Shown here: positions 1-7,780 of the stretch, one piece after another
How positions within the stretch are numbered: the first letter of the stretch is position 1
Layout: every line of letters begins with the position of its first letter
Assembly (NCBI GenBank): GCA_964215955.1
Contig: CAXPDR010000018.1
Span: forward strand, 124,001-188,000
Length of the DNA stretch: 64,000 nucleotides
Source: GCA-2706205 sp964215955
GTDB lineage: Bacteria; Bdellovibrionota; Bacteriovoracia; Bacteriovoracales; Bacteriovoracaceae
Direction of reading: 5' to 3'
Made by a program: the position numbers and the translations under genes
Notes under the pieces: model-generated
Told to the model about the DNA's origin: nothing
The model's input: only the letters and a program-made list of their open reading frames with translations
The model's database searches: none

Positions 1-422
1 ATAGGTTTGAACGCAAGGTCTGAGAATTTAAGATCTTTAACTGCAACCTTTTTTCTCTTTTTTTGTTGTTGAGTATTTCTATTTGCGACCGCCGTCTTAG
101 AACCAATACCTGCAGCCTTAAAAGTTCCATTATTTGCACTTTTAGTTTCTCTCTCAAAGGCGTTATTCTTGGCAGATAAGAATTTTGGTTTATCAGATTT
201 TTTATTGTTTGAGTTTTCTGTCTGAGCTATTTGTTTTAAATCCTTCTTAAAGTCTTGAAGCTTTATTAAGATTCTTGTCTCTTCTTCTTTTTCAGTAAGT
301 AGATTGAAGTTCGTTCCTTCCTTTAAATAAACAAAGGATGCACTCAAATGAATTAAAAAAGAAACTATGACAAAACCATAGAGATATTTTTTTGAATTTT
401 CTTTGTTAAATGTAACTTCCAT
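1..422 (-). CDS. Membrane-anchored protein, N-terminal part only
   Basis: The gene runs off the left edge of the window; about 140 N-terminal residues are visible. The start is an ATG at 422 with an AGGTGG ribosome site at 429-434. Residues 1-10 are polar, then one hydrophobic segment at about 12-30 (YLYGFVIVSFLIHLSASFVY) suggests an inner-membrane anchor. After it comes a charged, probably extended stretch rich in Lys, Glu, Asn and Gln. This layout resembles TonB or other energy-transducer-like proteins, but the C-terminal domain that would decide it lies outside the window. It lies 61 bp downstream of the PBP1A gene on the same strand and has its own sigma-28-like promoter. The function is not identified. 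Confidence 0.75.
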   Translation of the reverse strand, partial: MEVTFNKENSKKYLYGFVIVSFLIHLSASFVYLKEGTNFNLLTEKEEETRILIKLQDFKKDLKQIAQTENSNNKKSDKPKFLSAKNNAFERETKSANNGTFKAAGIGSKTAVANRNTQQQKKRKKVAVKDLKFSDLAFKP

Positions 423-441
423 GAAACACCACCTATTTTAA

Positions 442-468
442 TTATCGGAATCCTGCTTCATGGCTTTA
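442..468 (-). promoter_or_regulatory. Sigma-28 (FliA)-like promoter
   Basis: Read on the minus strand, TAAA (468-465) is followed by exactly 15 bases and then TCCGATAA (449-442). This is one mismatch from the enterobacterial FliA core TAAA-N15-GCCGATAA. It sits about 20 bp before the start codon at 422. Transcription would begin close to the ribosome site, giving a very short leader. The assignment rests on motif match only. Confidence 0.55.
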
Positions 469-483
469 ATTATATCCTAGGAT

Positions 484-3231
484 TTATTGGGCATTATAAT
501 AATCTTCCCCATCTAGAATAGACAATCCTGGTTCACCTTCAGGATCTGTGTCATTACCATCACTTACACCAGGCTCTTGACCCTCAACAAATGCTTCAAT
601 AAATCTATCTGGACCATCTTGGTATAGTTTACCTGTTTTAGAATCGATCGCAACATTCACAATTCCTTGTGGTGTTGGAAAATCCACATCACCATATTTT
701 TGAAGTGCTAGCCTCATAACATCACTCCAAATTGGTAGAGCTGACTTTGAACCTGTCTCTCCAAACCCTAATGTGTCATTATTATCAAATCCAGTCCAAA
801 CCCCTGTAACGACATTTGATGAAAAACCTAAAAACCAAGCATCAACGTAATTATTTGTCGTTCCTGTTTTCCCACCTATATAGTTTGAGATACTAGCAGC
901 ATGCTTTCCAGTACCTCTTTGAACAACCCCTTTTAACAAGTTAGTCATAAGGTAAGCTAATCTGGTGTCATAAACTTGCTTTTCATCCAAATTCACTAGG
1001 AAAGGATTTTCAACTTCTTTTTCTTCTTCAGGCTTTTCTTCTGTCTCGGCTGGTTTTTCAACAATTTCCGGAGCAATTTTAGTTTTCACTTCGGAAACTT
1101 CGCTATTTGCCTCTTCAACTGGTTCTTGTTTAGAATCATTTAAATGATGTACTTTTCCATATCTATCTTTGATTGAAATGATCGATTTTAATTTAGTAAA
1201 CTGTCCGCCATTAGGAAAAATACTGTATATTTTTACCATATTTAATAAGTTCACCCCAAAAGAACCTAGAGATAAACTTAGATCTTGAGGAATATCAATA
1301 TCTAAATTAAGTCTTTCAACAAAATTGGTAATTTTTGTAACACCAACATCTTGAGTTAATTTAATCGTTGGAATATTTCTTGAAGTTTCAAGAGCTCTTC
1401 TAAAAGTCATACTCCCTTTAAACTTCCCATCATAATTTCTTGGTTTCCAACTTAGAGAATCGTCAACCCCTCCTAATGCTTGTGGAGAATCAAGTAATGT
1501 ACTAGCTGGAGTGTAGCCATTTTCAAGACCTACTGCAAAGATTAGGGGTTTAAAGGCTGAACCAGGTTGTCTATTTGATTGTACTGCTCGGTTGAATTGA
1601 GACTTTGAAAAGTCCGCTCCCCCGACCATTGCCAAAATTTCACCACTTTTTGGTGATATAGACACAAGTGCACCTTGTGCATCAGCTTCTTGCTCAAGTT
1701 TCGCTAATCTAAATTTTTGCTCACCAATTGCACTCATTAACTCCTTACTTTTCCCATAGCTATCTCTAAAATCTTTATGAAGGTATCTAGATAAGTGTAC
1801 CTCCTTATCAGTTAGCTTAACGAGAATGACATCCCCACGTTTAAAGGTTGACTCTGGCCTTGTAAGGTAGCTCCAATAATGCCGCTCTACTTGAATTTTT
1901 CGTTCATGAGCCCATTTAAAATAGTCATACGGAATGACTATTCTAAGCCCCCCCATAGAAGCATAAATCATGCGTTGAGAATTACTTACCTTTAAAACTA
2001 CGGCTTCATAAAACTTGGAAGTATCTATAAAGTTAACTATTCGATCTTCATTATTACCTATGACTAAAAAGCTTTTAGAACGAATTTCATAAGATTCGTA
2101 TTTATCTTTTCTGTTTTGTTCTAAACTTTCAAATTCATTTTCTGAGAGTTGAAATTCTTTTTCAGTTGTTCCATCAGTTCTGAAAATTAAGTAATTAGAA
2201 GCCTCATCATAAATATCTTTTCTTTGTTTCACTAAAAACTCTCTCATTTGTTCTTCAGTCTCTAGAGTTCTTAGTGGACCTTTATAACCTTGCCTTTTAT
2301 CGATATCACGAACACCTTCTAAGATAGCTTTTTCAGCTCTATCCTGCAATTCCCAGTCAAGGGTTGTTACGACTTCATAACCATTTGTTATAAAGTCCTC
2401 CTTTCCGAAATGTTCTACTAGCCTTTGTCTGACCCAGTCAGAAAAGTATCCCGCTTTTAACGGTACAGGTTTCCTAATTTGAATCTTTATATTTTCTATT
2501 AATGCTTCGTCATATTCTTTTTTAGTAATTTTTCCAGTTTTAACCATTCTTTTAAGAACATACTTCTGTCTCATTTTAGCTTTTTCTGGACTAACATACG
2601 GGGAATATCTACCTGGAGCTACTAAAAGTCCTGCGATTAAGGCTATCTCAGCATTAGTTGCCTCAGAAAGTTCCTTGTCAAAGTATCCTTTGAAAGCTGA
2701 CTTTACACCATAATAACCACCACCAAGGTAAACTTCATTTAGATAGAGGAATAGGATTTCTTTTTTTGAAAAAACTTTTTCAATTTTTTGTGCCAAGATG
2801 AATTCTTTTAATTTTCTTGTATAGGTTCTCTCAGATGTTAGCCAAATTTGTTTAACAACTTGTTGAGTAATAGTAGAAGCTCCCTGAACGACACGACCAG
2901 CTTGAATATTTTTTATCATCGCTCTCATAACACCTATATAATCAACACCTGAGTGATTATAAAAGTTATCATCTTCTGCCGCTAAAAATGCATTAATAAC
3001 TCTATCTGGGATTTCTTCAATTTTAACTAAATCTCTCTTTTGCTTTGAGAGTTCCATCAATAATTGTCCATCGTTAGAATAAACCCGACTCGGAATTGGT
3101 GGGCTGTATTCAGATAAGCCAGTAATTTCTGGAAGATCGTATGATATATAGATGATGATTCCAAGACCAAATAATCCACCGATGAAACCTAAAGCTAGTA
3201 TTGCATAAAAAATTCGTAAAAGAGTTCTCAA
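484..3231 (-). CDS. mrcA: Penicillin-binding protein 1A (bifunctional glycosyltransferase/transpeptidase)
   Basis: Class A PBP of 915 residues that polymerises and cross-links peptidoglycan in the periplasm, anchored by one N-terminal transmembrane helix (about 5-30). The GT51 domain shows EDDNFYNHSG with catalytic Glu86, GASTITQQ (117-124) and the LYLNEVYLGGG block (162-172). The transpeptidase domain shows SAFK with nucleophile Ser558, SRN (617-619) and KTGTT (788-792). Between the two lies a long insert with an OB-like region (about 380-490), typical of PBP1A rather than PBP1b. A Glu/Pro/Lys-rich linker at about 703-745 interrupts the transpeptidase domain and is probably a disordered surface loop. 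The 915-residue length is somewhat longer than usual PBP1A proteins. The gene is followed on the same strand by a membrane-anchored protein and preceded by a patatin-like lipoprotein 13 bp away, so the three may be cotranscribed. Confidence 0.95.
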   Translation of the reverse strand: MRTLLRIFYAILALGFIGGLFGLGIIIYISYDLPEITGLSEYSPPIPSRVYSNDGQLLMELSKQKRDLVKIEEIPDRVINAFLAAEDDNFYNHSGVDYIGVMRAMIKNIQAGRVVQGASTITQQVVKQIWLTSERTYTRKLKEFILAQKIEKVFSKKEILFLYLNEVYLGGGYYGVKSAFKGYFDKELSEATNAEIALIAGLLVAPGRYSPYVSPEKAKMRQKYVLKRMVKTGKITKKEYDEALIENIKIQIRKPVPLKAGYFSDWVRQRLVEHFGKEDFITNGYEVVTTLDWELQDRAEKAILEGVRDIDKRQGYKGPLRTLETEEQMREFLVKQRKDIYDEASNYLIFRTDGTTEKEFQLSENEFESLEQNRKDKYESYEIRSKSFLVIGNNEDRIVNFIDTSKFYEAVVLKVSNSQRMIYASMGGLRIVIPYDYFKWAHERKIQVERHYWSYLTRPESTFKRGDVILVKLTDKEVHLSRYLHKDFRDSYGKSKELMSAIGEQKFRLAKLEQEADAQGALVSISPKSGEILAMVGGADFSKSQFNRAVQSNRQPGSAFKPLIFAVGLENGYTPASTLLDSPQALGGVDDSLSWKPRNYDGKFKGSMTFRRALETSRNIPTIKLTQDVGVTKITNFVERLNLDIDIPQDLSLSLGSFGVNLLNMVKIYSIFPNGGQFTKLKSIISIKDRYGKVHHLNDSKQEPVEEANSEVSEVKTKIAPEIVEKPAETEEKPEEEKEVENPFLVNLDEKQVYDTRLAYLMTNLLKGVVQRGTGKHAASISNYIGGKTGTTNNYVDAWFLGFSSNVVTGVWTGFDNNDTLGFGETGSKSALPIWSDVMRLALQKYGDVDFPTPQGIVNVAIDSKTGKLYQDGPDRFIEAFVEGQEPGVSDGNDTDPEGEPGLSILDGEDYYNAQ

Positions 3232-3244
3232 CTATGATTTCCTT

Positions 3245-4147
3245 TTAATTATAAATATTTTCTTGCTGCTCTTTCTCTAGTTCAGAGATCTCAAGCATCA
3301 ATTTGTCTATATACTTTTTTATTTCATCATTATAGGTGGTCTCATAAAAACTTAAAGCTTTTACTGCATCAAGCGCAAACTTACCTTTCCCATAAATAAC
3401 ATTTAATTCACTAGTTACTTTATTTTTTAAAATTCTTCCTAGATAACTAGTCATGAGTCCATATTTATAGCTTTCAACACTTTGAAAACTTACTTGTTCA
3501 GGAAGTAATAAAATAGAACTAAAGTTTTTCTCTCCTAATTCTCTGAGCTTAAATTTAAATTCCAAGGGGTTTAGGAGGTAATTATGTTTACTCTCAATAT
3601 TAACACTAGCAATTAATTCTTTCATTAGAGTCGATTGATTTACAAGGATCTTCCCAGCATATTGGCTCGGAATAAATAGTTTTAATTTCAGATCAGAAAA
3701 TTTCGTATTCTTAAATTCTTTAACCAAGAAATCCCTTAAAAGCTCATTCCACTCATTTGAATAAACTTTCTTTGACTGTAATTTTTTTAAAAGATCAAAT
3801 AATTTCCATTCTACAAAATTTAATTTTTCTTCTTTCGCATAAAGAGCGCAAATTAGAGTTGAAAAACCTGAACAAGATAAAGAAGATAATTTAATTTGTT
3901 TTTCATCTAACTGTTTTAAGACAAACAAAAGACTTATTGAGTGATAAAGAGACGAGTGCACAATCAAAGAAATCTTTGGTTTTTCTTTTTTCTCCTTAAC
4001 TTCCTCTTCTTGTATACTAGAGTCCTCAATATCCATTATCGAAATTTTATTTGAAGATTCCTTTTGAACAGAATTAATAGATAAATCTTTTGGTTTATGA
4101 GAAGTACTACATCCGATAAATATTAAAATTAATATCAATAATTTCAT
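3245..4147 (-). CDS. Patatin-like lipoprotein, probable pseudoenzyme
   Basis: A 300-residue protein with a type II signal peptide: the hydrophobic stretch ends in IFIGC, making Cys13 the lipidation site. A low-complexity Ser/Glu/Lys linker (20-57) precedes a domain that follows the patatin phospholipase pattern. This domain has a KISLIV strand, a helix ending VLKQLDEKQI, the turn CSGFSTLICALYA (92-104) and later KFSDLKLKLFIP and LMKELIAS. In true patatins the turn reads GxSxG; here Gly94 stands where the nucleophilic Ser should be. The glycine-rich oxyanion loop and the DGG motif are also absent. I infer a non-catalytic patatin fold. The ATG overlaps the xseB stop codon by one base (TAATG), indicating translational coupling, and the PBP1A gene follows 13 bp later. 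A structural role near the cell wall is possible but unproven. Confidence 0.6.
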   Translation of the reverse strand: MKLLILILIFIGCSTSHKPKDLSINSVQKESSNKISIMDIEDSSIQEEEVKEKKEKPKISLIVHSSLYHSISLLFVLKQLDEKQIKLSSLSCSGFSTLICALYAKEEKLNFVEWKLFDLLKKLQSKKVYSNEWNELLRDFLVKEFKNTKFSDLKLKLFIPSQYAGKILVNQSTLMKELIASVNIESKHNYLLNPLEFKFKLRELGEKNFSSILLLPEQVSFQSVESYKYGLMTSYLGRILKNKVTSELNVIYGKGKFALDAVKALSFYETTYNDEIKKYIDKLMLEISELEKEQQENIYN

Positions 4148-4356
4148 TAATCTTGGTATTTTTGTTCCGTTAAATCTGAGGTTAGTACACTAATTTTTTT
4201 CTCTGCTTGATCTAATAACTCTCTACAATTTTTATAAAGTTTAATTCCATCTTCAAACTTTTTTATACTCTCATCCAAACTAAGTTCACCATTTTCTAAA
4301 GATCCAACTAGATCTTCTAATTTCTGAAGTGAGGTTTCAAAGTTCTTCTTACTCAT
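4147..4356 (-). CDS. xseB: Exodeoxyribonuclease VII small subunit
   Basis: A 69-residue protein with the full XseB signature: FETSLQKLEDLVGSLENGELSLDESIKKFEDGI. It forms the helical small subunit that binds XseA to make exonuclease VII, a cytoplasmic nuclease that degrades single-stranded DNA from both ends. The length is normal. An AGGATG ribosome site lies 5-6 bases before the ATG. No xseA is visible in the window. The gene is first in a run with the patatin-like lipoprotein (one-base overlap) and PBP1A. It is transcribed divergently from the flagellar cluster. Confidence 0.93.
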   Translation of the reverse strand: MSKKNFETSLQKLEDLVGSLENGELSLDESIKKFEDGIKLYKNCRELLDQAEKKISVLTSDLTEQKYQD

Positions 4357-4501
4357 ATTTCATCCTAATTTTTTTGGAAGATTTTACCCTTCTGACGCAT
4401 CATCATTTTCTAGGTGTCAAAATTTTACCATAGCCAATAAACTTATCCTAATCATTTTAAGAGGTTAGAACAGTAGGTCAATTTTTCCCATGATATATAA
4501 T

Positions 4502-4517
4502 TGGCGCTTAGATTGCT
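4502..4517 (+). promoter_or_regulatory. Sigma-54 promoter of the flagellar cluster
   Basis: TGGCGCT-N4-TTGCT lies at 4502-4517. The -24 GG (4503-4504) and -12 GC (4515-4516) are separated by exactly 10 bases, the invariant spacing for RpoN promoters. The predicted transcript start is near 4528, about 47 bp before the preferred flgF start. It is the only obvious promoter in the 185-bp gap between xseB and flgF. Mid-class flagellar operons of many Gram-negatives use sigma-54, which supports the call. The activator site is not recognisable. Confidence 0.7.
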
Positions 4518-4574
4518 AAACTAGAAAGAGAATGGGAAAAAATGATCATTTTTCCATTAAGTCCAGGAGGGATT

Positions 4575-5405
4575 TTGAAAAATATCTGGGTACCATTATC
4601 CGGGCAAATTGCTCAACAAAGAAAAGTGGAAACCATAGCTAATAATATAGCGAATGCTAACACTGCCGGATTTAAAAAAGATCGTCTTGCCTTTAAAGAA
4701 CACTTAACAGCTCTAACTAAAGGTGCTGATATAGTGGACCTTCCTCGTAAGGAATGGAGTCCTGATGATTTCTACCGTTCACAAGGGGCAGAGAATGCTT
4801 TTGTTAAGGTTGATGGTAGCTATACAGATTTCGAACAGGGCCCATTATCCCCAAGCCATAACCCACTAGACTTAGCTTTATTTGGAAAGGGATTTTTTGA
4901 AGTACTTACTCCGACAGGTGTAAGGTTTACTAGAAAAGGAAACTTTTCAATCTCCAAAGACGGTGAACTTGTAACTGAGCAAGGTTATAAGCTATTAGGA
5001 AAAGTAGCTGAACAAACTGATGAAACAGAGACTCCTATCGAGCAGACTATCCAGCAAAGGATTATAAAAATACCTGATACAAGTAAGGTTACAATTTCTA
5101 AAGAAGGAGAAATTTACAATAAATCAGGTAAGCTTGCCGATATCTCCGTCGTTGAATTTAAAGACCTTCATGCTCTAAGAAAACAAGGTCATTCTCTTTT
5201 TATTAACAATGCACAAGATAATCTTCAAAGAGCCGAAGTTAGAACAACTGTAAATCAAGGGTTTGTAGAAGGCTCAAATGTTAATGCGATAAAGGAAATG
5301 TCAGAGTTGATAAATGCTCATAGGCATTTTGAAAATATACAGAAAGCGATAAGTACTTACGATCAAATCTCAGGCAAAATTGCCAACGATATCGCTAATT
5401 TTTAA
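4575..5405 (+). CDS. flgF: Flagellar basal-body rod protein FlgF
   Basis: Proximal rod protein of the flagellar axle. The N-terminus carries the rod/hook signature WVPLSGQIAQQRKVETIANN and IANANTAGFK. The C-terminus carries the matching helix (VNAIKEMSELINAHRHFENIQ), which packs in the axial D0 coiled coil. I choose the TTG at 4575, because AGGAGG at 4565-4570 lies just before it and the protein then begins MKNIWVPLSG, as FlgF proteins do. An in-frame ATG at 4542 would add 11 residues, but its extension runs through that ribosome site. From 4575 the protein has 276 residues, a little longer than the family norm. First gene of the cluster, 24 bp upstream of flgG, which has a near-identical ribosome-site context. 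Confidence 0.93.
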   Translation: MKNIWVPLSGQIAQQRKVETIANNIANANTAGFKKDRLAFKEHLTALTKGADIVDLPRKEWSPDDFYRSQGAENAFVKVDGSYTDFEQGPLSPSHNPLDLALFGKGFFEVLTPTGVRFTRKGNFSISKDGELVTEQGYKLLGKVAEQTDETETPIEQTIQQRIIKIPDTSKVTISKEGEIYNKSGKLADISVVEFKDLHALRKQGHSLFINNAQDNLQRAEVRTTVNQGFVEGSNVNAIKEMSELINAHRHFENIQKAISTYDQISGKIANDIANF

Positions 5406-5429
5406 TTAACTTAGTCCAGGAGGGACGAA

Positions 5430-6212
5430 ATGATAAGAGCTCTTAATACAGCAGCAACAGGAATGTCAGCACAGGAGCAACAAGTTAATTCTATTTCAAA
5501 CAATATTGCTAATGCCAATACTAATGGCTACAAAGCACAACGAACGGAATTTGAAGATTTATTGTATGAAACAGTAGAAGAAGCTGGTGGGCGTTCATCA
5601 AATGATAGTGAATATACAGTTGGTCACCAAGTTGGTTCGGGAGCAAAAGTCTCAGCAACAAGACGCCTTCACACTATGGGTTCTCCACAAATTACAAATA
5701 GACCTTACGATATGATGATTATGGGTGATGGATTTTTTGGTGTGCAGGTTGGAAATGAAACCATGTATACAAGAGATGGATCGTTTACTGTAGATGCTCA
5801 AGGAACCATTAAGACAAGAGGTGGTCATCCCCTAGTACCAGGAATTACTGTTCCACCAAATACAAAAACTATTAACATTTCAGAAAATGGAAGCGTTCAA
5901 GCATATTTAACAGGTCAAACGACCCCTATTGAATTAGGGCAAATTCCAGTATTCACTTTTGTTAATCCTGCGGGACTAAGTGATAGAGGTGGAAACCTGG
6001 CTTCAAAAACTAATGCTTCAGGGGGTGCAATTCAAAGAATTGCAGGTGAAGAAAATGCCGGAGTTATTAATCAAGGAACAATAGAAGCCTCCAATGTTAA
6101 TGTCATGAGTGAGATGACAAACCTCATAAAAGCCCAGCGGGCCTATGAGATGAACTCGAAAGTTATGGGTGTTGCAGACCAAATGCTTCAAACAGTAAAC
6201 AATATAAGGTAG
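5430..6212 (+). CDS. flgG: Flagellar distal rod protein FlgG
   Basis: Distal rod protein of 260 residues, the standard length. It opens with MIRALNTAATGMSAQEQQVN and the NNIANANTNGYK motif shared by axial proteins, and ends with VNVMSEMTNLIKAQRAYEMN, the conserved C-terminal helix. FlgG polymerises in the periplasm as the shaft that passes through the P and L rings encoded just downstream (flgI, flgH). AGGAGG at 5418-5423 with a 6-base spacer precedes the ATG. Confidence 0.97.
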   Translation: MIRALNTAATGMSAQEQQVNSISNNIANANTNGYKAQRTEFEDLLYETVEEAGGRSSNDSEYTVGHQVGSGAKVSATRRLHTMGSPQITNRPYDMMIMGDGFFGVQVGNETMYTRDGSFTVDAQGTIKTRGGHPLVPGITVPPNTKTINISENGSVQAYLTGQTTPIELGQIPVFTFVNPAGLSDRGGNLASKTNASGGAIQRIAGEENAGVINQGTIEASNVNVMSEMTNLIKAQRAYEMNSKVMGVADQMLQTVNNIR

Positions 6213-6216
6213 TCAT

Positions 6217-7074
6217 TTGAAGTTATTTTTTTTAATTTTCACCATTTTTTCTTATCTTAATGTGCAGGCTAACTGTGAAATAAATAGTTATGAAAAAATA
6301 TTTAAGATCAATAAAATATTAGATAATCTCATTATAAAGAACTCTAATTGTTCTGAATCTATAAACCAAAAATTTATCGAGATAGTTTCTAATGCTAGTG
6401 GAAAAATTAACCATCAATTTATTTCAAATTATATTGATGAAGAAGCCCAGATTAAAGTTTCTCCCAAAATCATTATGGTTGAAACTATTAATACAGTCAT
6501 ATCTGAGCAATTAGGACTTAAGGACTTAGTAATCGTCAAAACCCATAGTTTACTCGGAAAGAGTGCTGTTACATTGAGCTCTAATGATATGATATCAGTT
6601 GCGTGTCAGAATTGTAATGATATAGGCACTAAGAACATTAAGCTTAATATCAATAAAGAGCAACTCTGGCTTACCTCAACCATAGGTAAAAAAGTCTCTG
6701 TCTTTAAACCGATTCAAAATCTTAATCGCCAGACACCAATTCTTAGTAAAGATGATTTCTCACCAACTTCAACAGTTATGACTTCTAAAGGAAACTATTT
6801 TACTGATATCGAAAATATTCGTTTTTATAAGCTCAATAGAAATTTAGATAATAGAAGTTTTTTAAAAAATACAGACCTTACTGCAAAAAATTTAGTGAGT
6901 TTCGGACAGAAGGTTAAGCTTAAAATTAAAACTAAGAATATTGAACTTAAATCCATAGGGACCGCTAAAAGAGGTGGAAGGCTTGGTGATTTCATAGAAG
7001 TTCAAAACCCTAAATCTCAAAAAGTATTTTTAGGTAAAATTATTGATTATAACAAGGTGTTAGTTGAATTATGA
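6217..7074 (+). CDS. flgA: Flagellar P-ring assembly chaperone FlgA
   Basis: A 285-residue exported protein that chaperones FlgI during P-ring assembly in the periplasm. It has a signal peptide (about 1-18, ending near NVQA). The C-terminal SAF/FlgA domain is recognisable from about residue 165: the series TPILSKDDF, NLVSFGQKVKLKIKT, GTAKRGGRLGDFIEVQNPKS and VFLGKIIDYNKVLVEL matches the family order. The N-terminal half is divergent and rich in Asn, Ile and Lys. It starts with TTG at 6217, only 5 bp after flgG, and its stop overlaps the flgH start by 4 bases. Confidence 0.87.
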   Translation: MKLFFLIFTIFSYLNVQANCEINSYEKIFKINKILDNLIIKNSNCSESINQKFIEIVSNASGKINHQFISNYIDEEAQIKVSPKIIMVETINTVISEQLGLKDLVIVKTHSLLGKSAVTLSSNDMISVACQNCNDIGTKNIKLNINKEQLWLTSTIGKKVSVFKPIQNLNRQTPILSKDDFSPTSTVMTSKGNYFTDIENIRFYKLNRNLDNRSFLKNTDLTAKNLVSFGQKVKLKIKTKNIELKSIGTAKRGGRLGDFIEVQNPKSQKVFLGKIIDYNKVLVEL

Positions 7075-7778
7075 AATGGTTAGTGTTGCTTGTTTTATTC
7101 TCTTTTTTCTCATGTGCAAATTATGTTCAGTCAGTTCATCGCCAAATTGATAATGAGCAAAGACAACAGCAAAGAATGAGATATAGATCTGATAGAAGGC
7201 CAATTCAAAATCCTGTAACCCTTGGAGGACCAACAGCAAATACTAAAAAGAATTTATACCCTAGCGTTAAACGAAATTACAATACTACGGCCAAAAGAAG
7301 ATATCAGGCCAGTGACCTAGTAGATAATCAAAGTGATGGTAGTTTGTGGTCTGGTAAAAATAGTGAGACCTTTCTCTTTGTTAATAACAATCTAAAACGG
7401 AAAGGTGATATTGTTATTATTGAAGTAAAAAAGCAATTAAAAGATAAAATTCAAGATGAGTTAAAACGTGCTTTCCCAGAACCAAAGAAAAGAGGAGCAA
7501 AAGCAGCAGAAGAACCTGCAGGAGAAGAAGAAGCTCAAACAGCAGCAAATGCTCCAGCAGAAAACCCTGACAAAGTCTATGACAAAATTTCCACAACAGT
7601 CATGGAACAAATGAATCAAGACTATCTTCTCATAAGAGGAAGAAAAGAAGTTATGTATAAAAAATTTAAACGATATTTTGAGATTCAAGCTATTGTCTCT
7701 CAAAGAGATATTACATCAACAGATGCGGTTTCATCTACGAAACTATTAGAACCTAAAATTAACGTATTGAGGTATTAG
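7071..7778 (+). CDS. flgH: Flagellar L-ring lipoprotein FlgH
   Basis: L-ring lipoprotein of the outer membrane. The signal peptide ends in FFSC, so Cys15 is the lipid-modified residue. The conserved core reads GSLWSGKNSETFLFVNNN then KRKGDIVIIEVKKQL, matching the family motif for the start of the L-ring barrel. The C-terminal segment YFEIQAIVSQRDITSTDAVSS matches the usual GIVRPEDI-type end. Where other FlgH proteins have a short linker, this one carries an Ala/Glu/Pro-rich stretch at about 139-166. The overall sequence is much more diverged than its neighbours FlgG and FlgI. Position between flgA and flgI supports the call. Confidence 0.88.
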   Translation: MKWLVLLVLFSFFSCANYVQSVHRQIDNEQRQQQRMRYRSDRRPIQNPVTLGGPTANTKKNLYPSVKRNYNTTAKRRYQASDLVDNQSDGSLWSGKNSETFLFVNNNLKRKGDIVIIEVKKQLKDKIQDELKRAFPEPKKRGAKAAEEPAGEEEAQTAANAPAENPDKVYDKISTTVMEQMNQDYLLIRGRKEVMYKKFKRYFEIQAIVSQRDITSTDAVSSTKLLEPKINVLRY

Positions 7779-7780
7779 GA

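Noticed and set aside
7461..7703. Antisense frame opposite flgH
   Set aside because: Its Phe/Ser/Cys-rich product simply mirrors the Ala/Glu/Lys-rich coding on the other strand.
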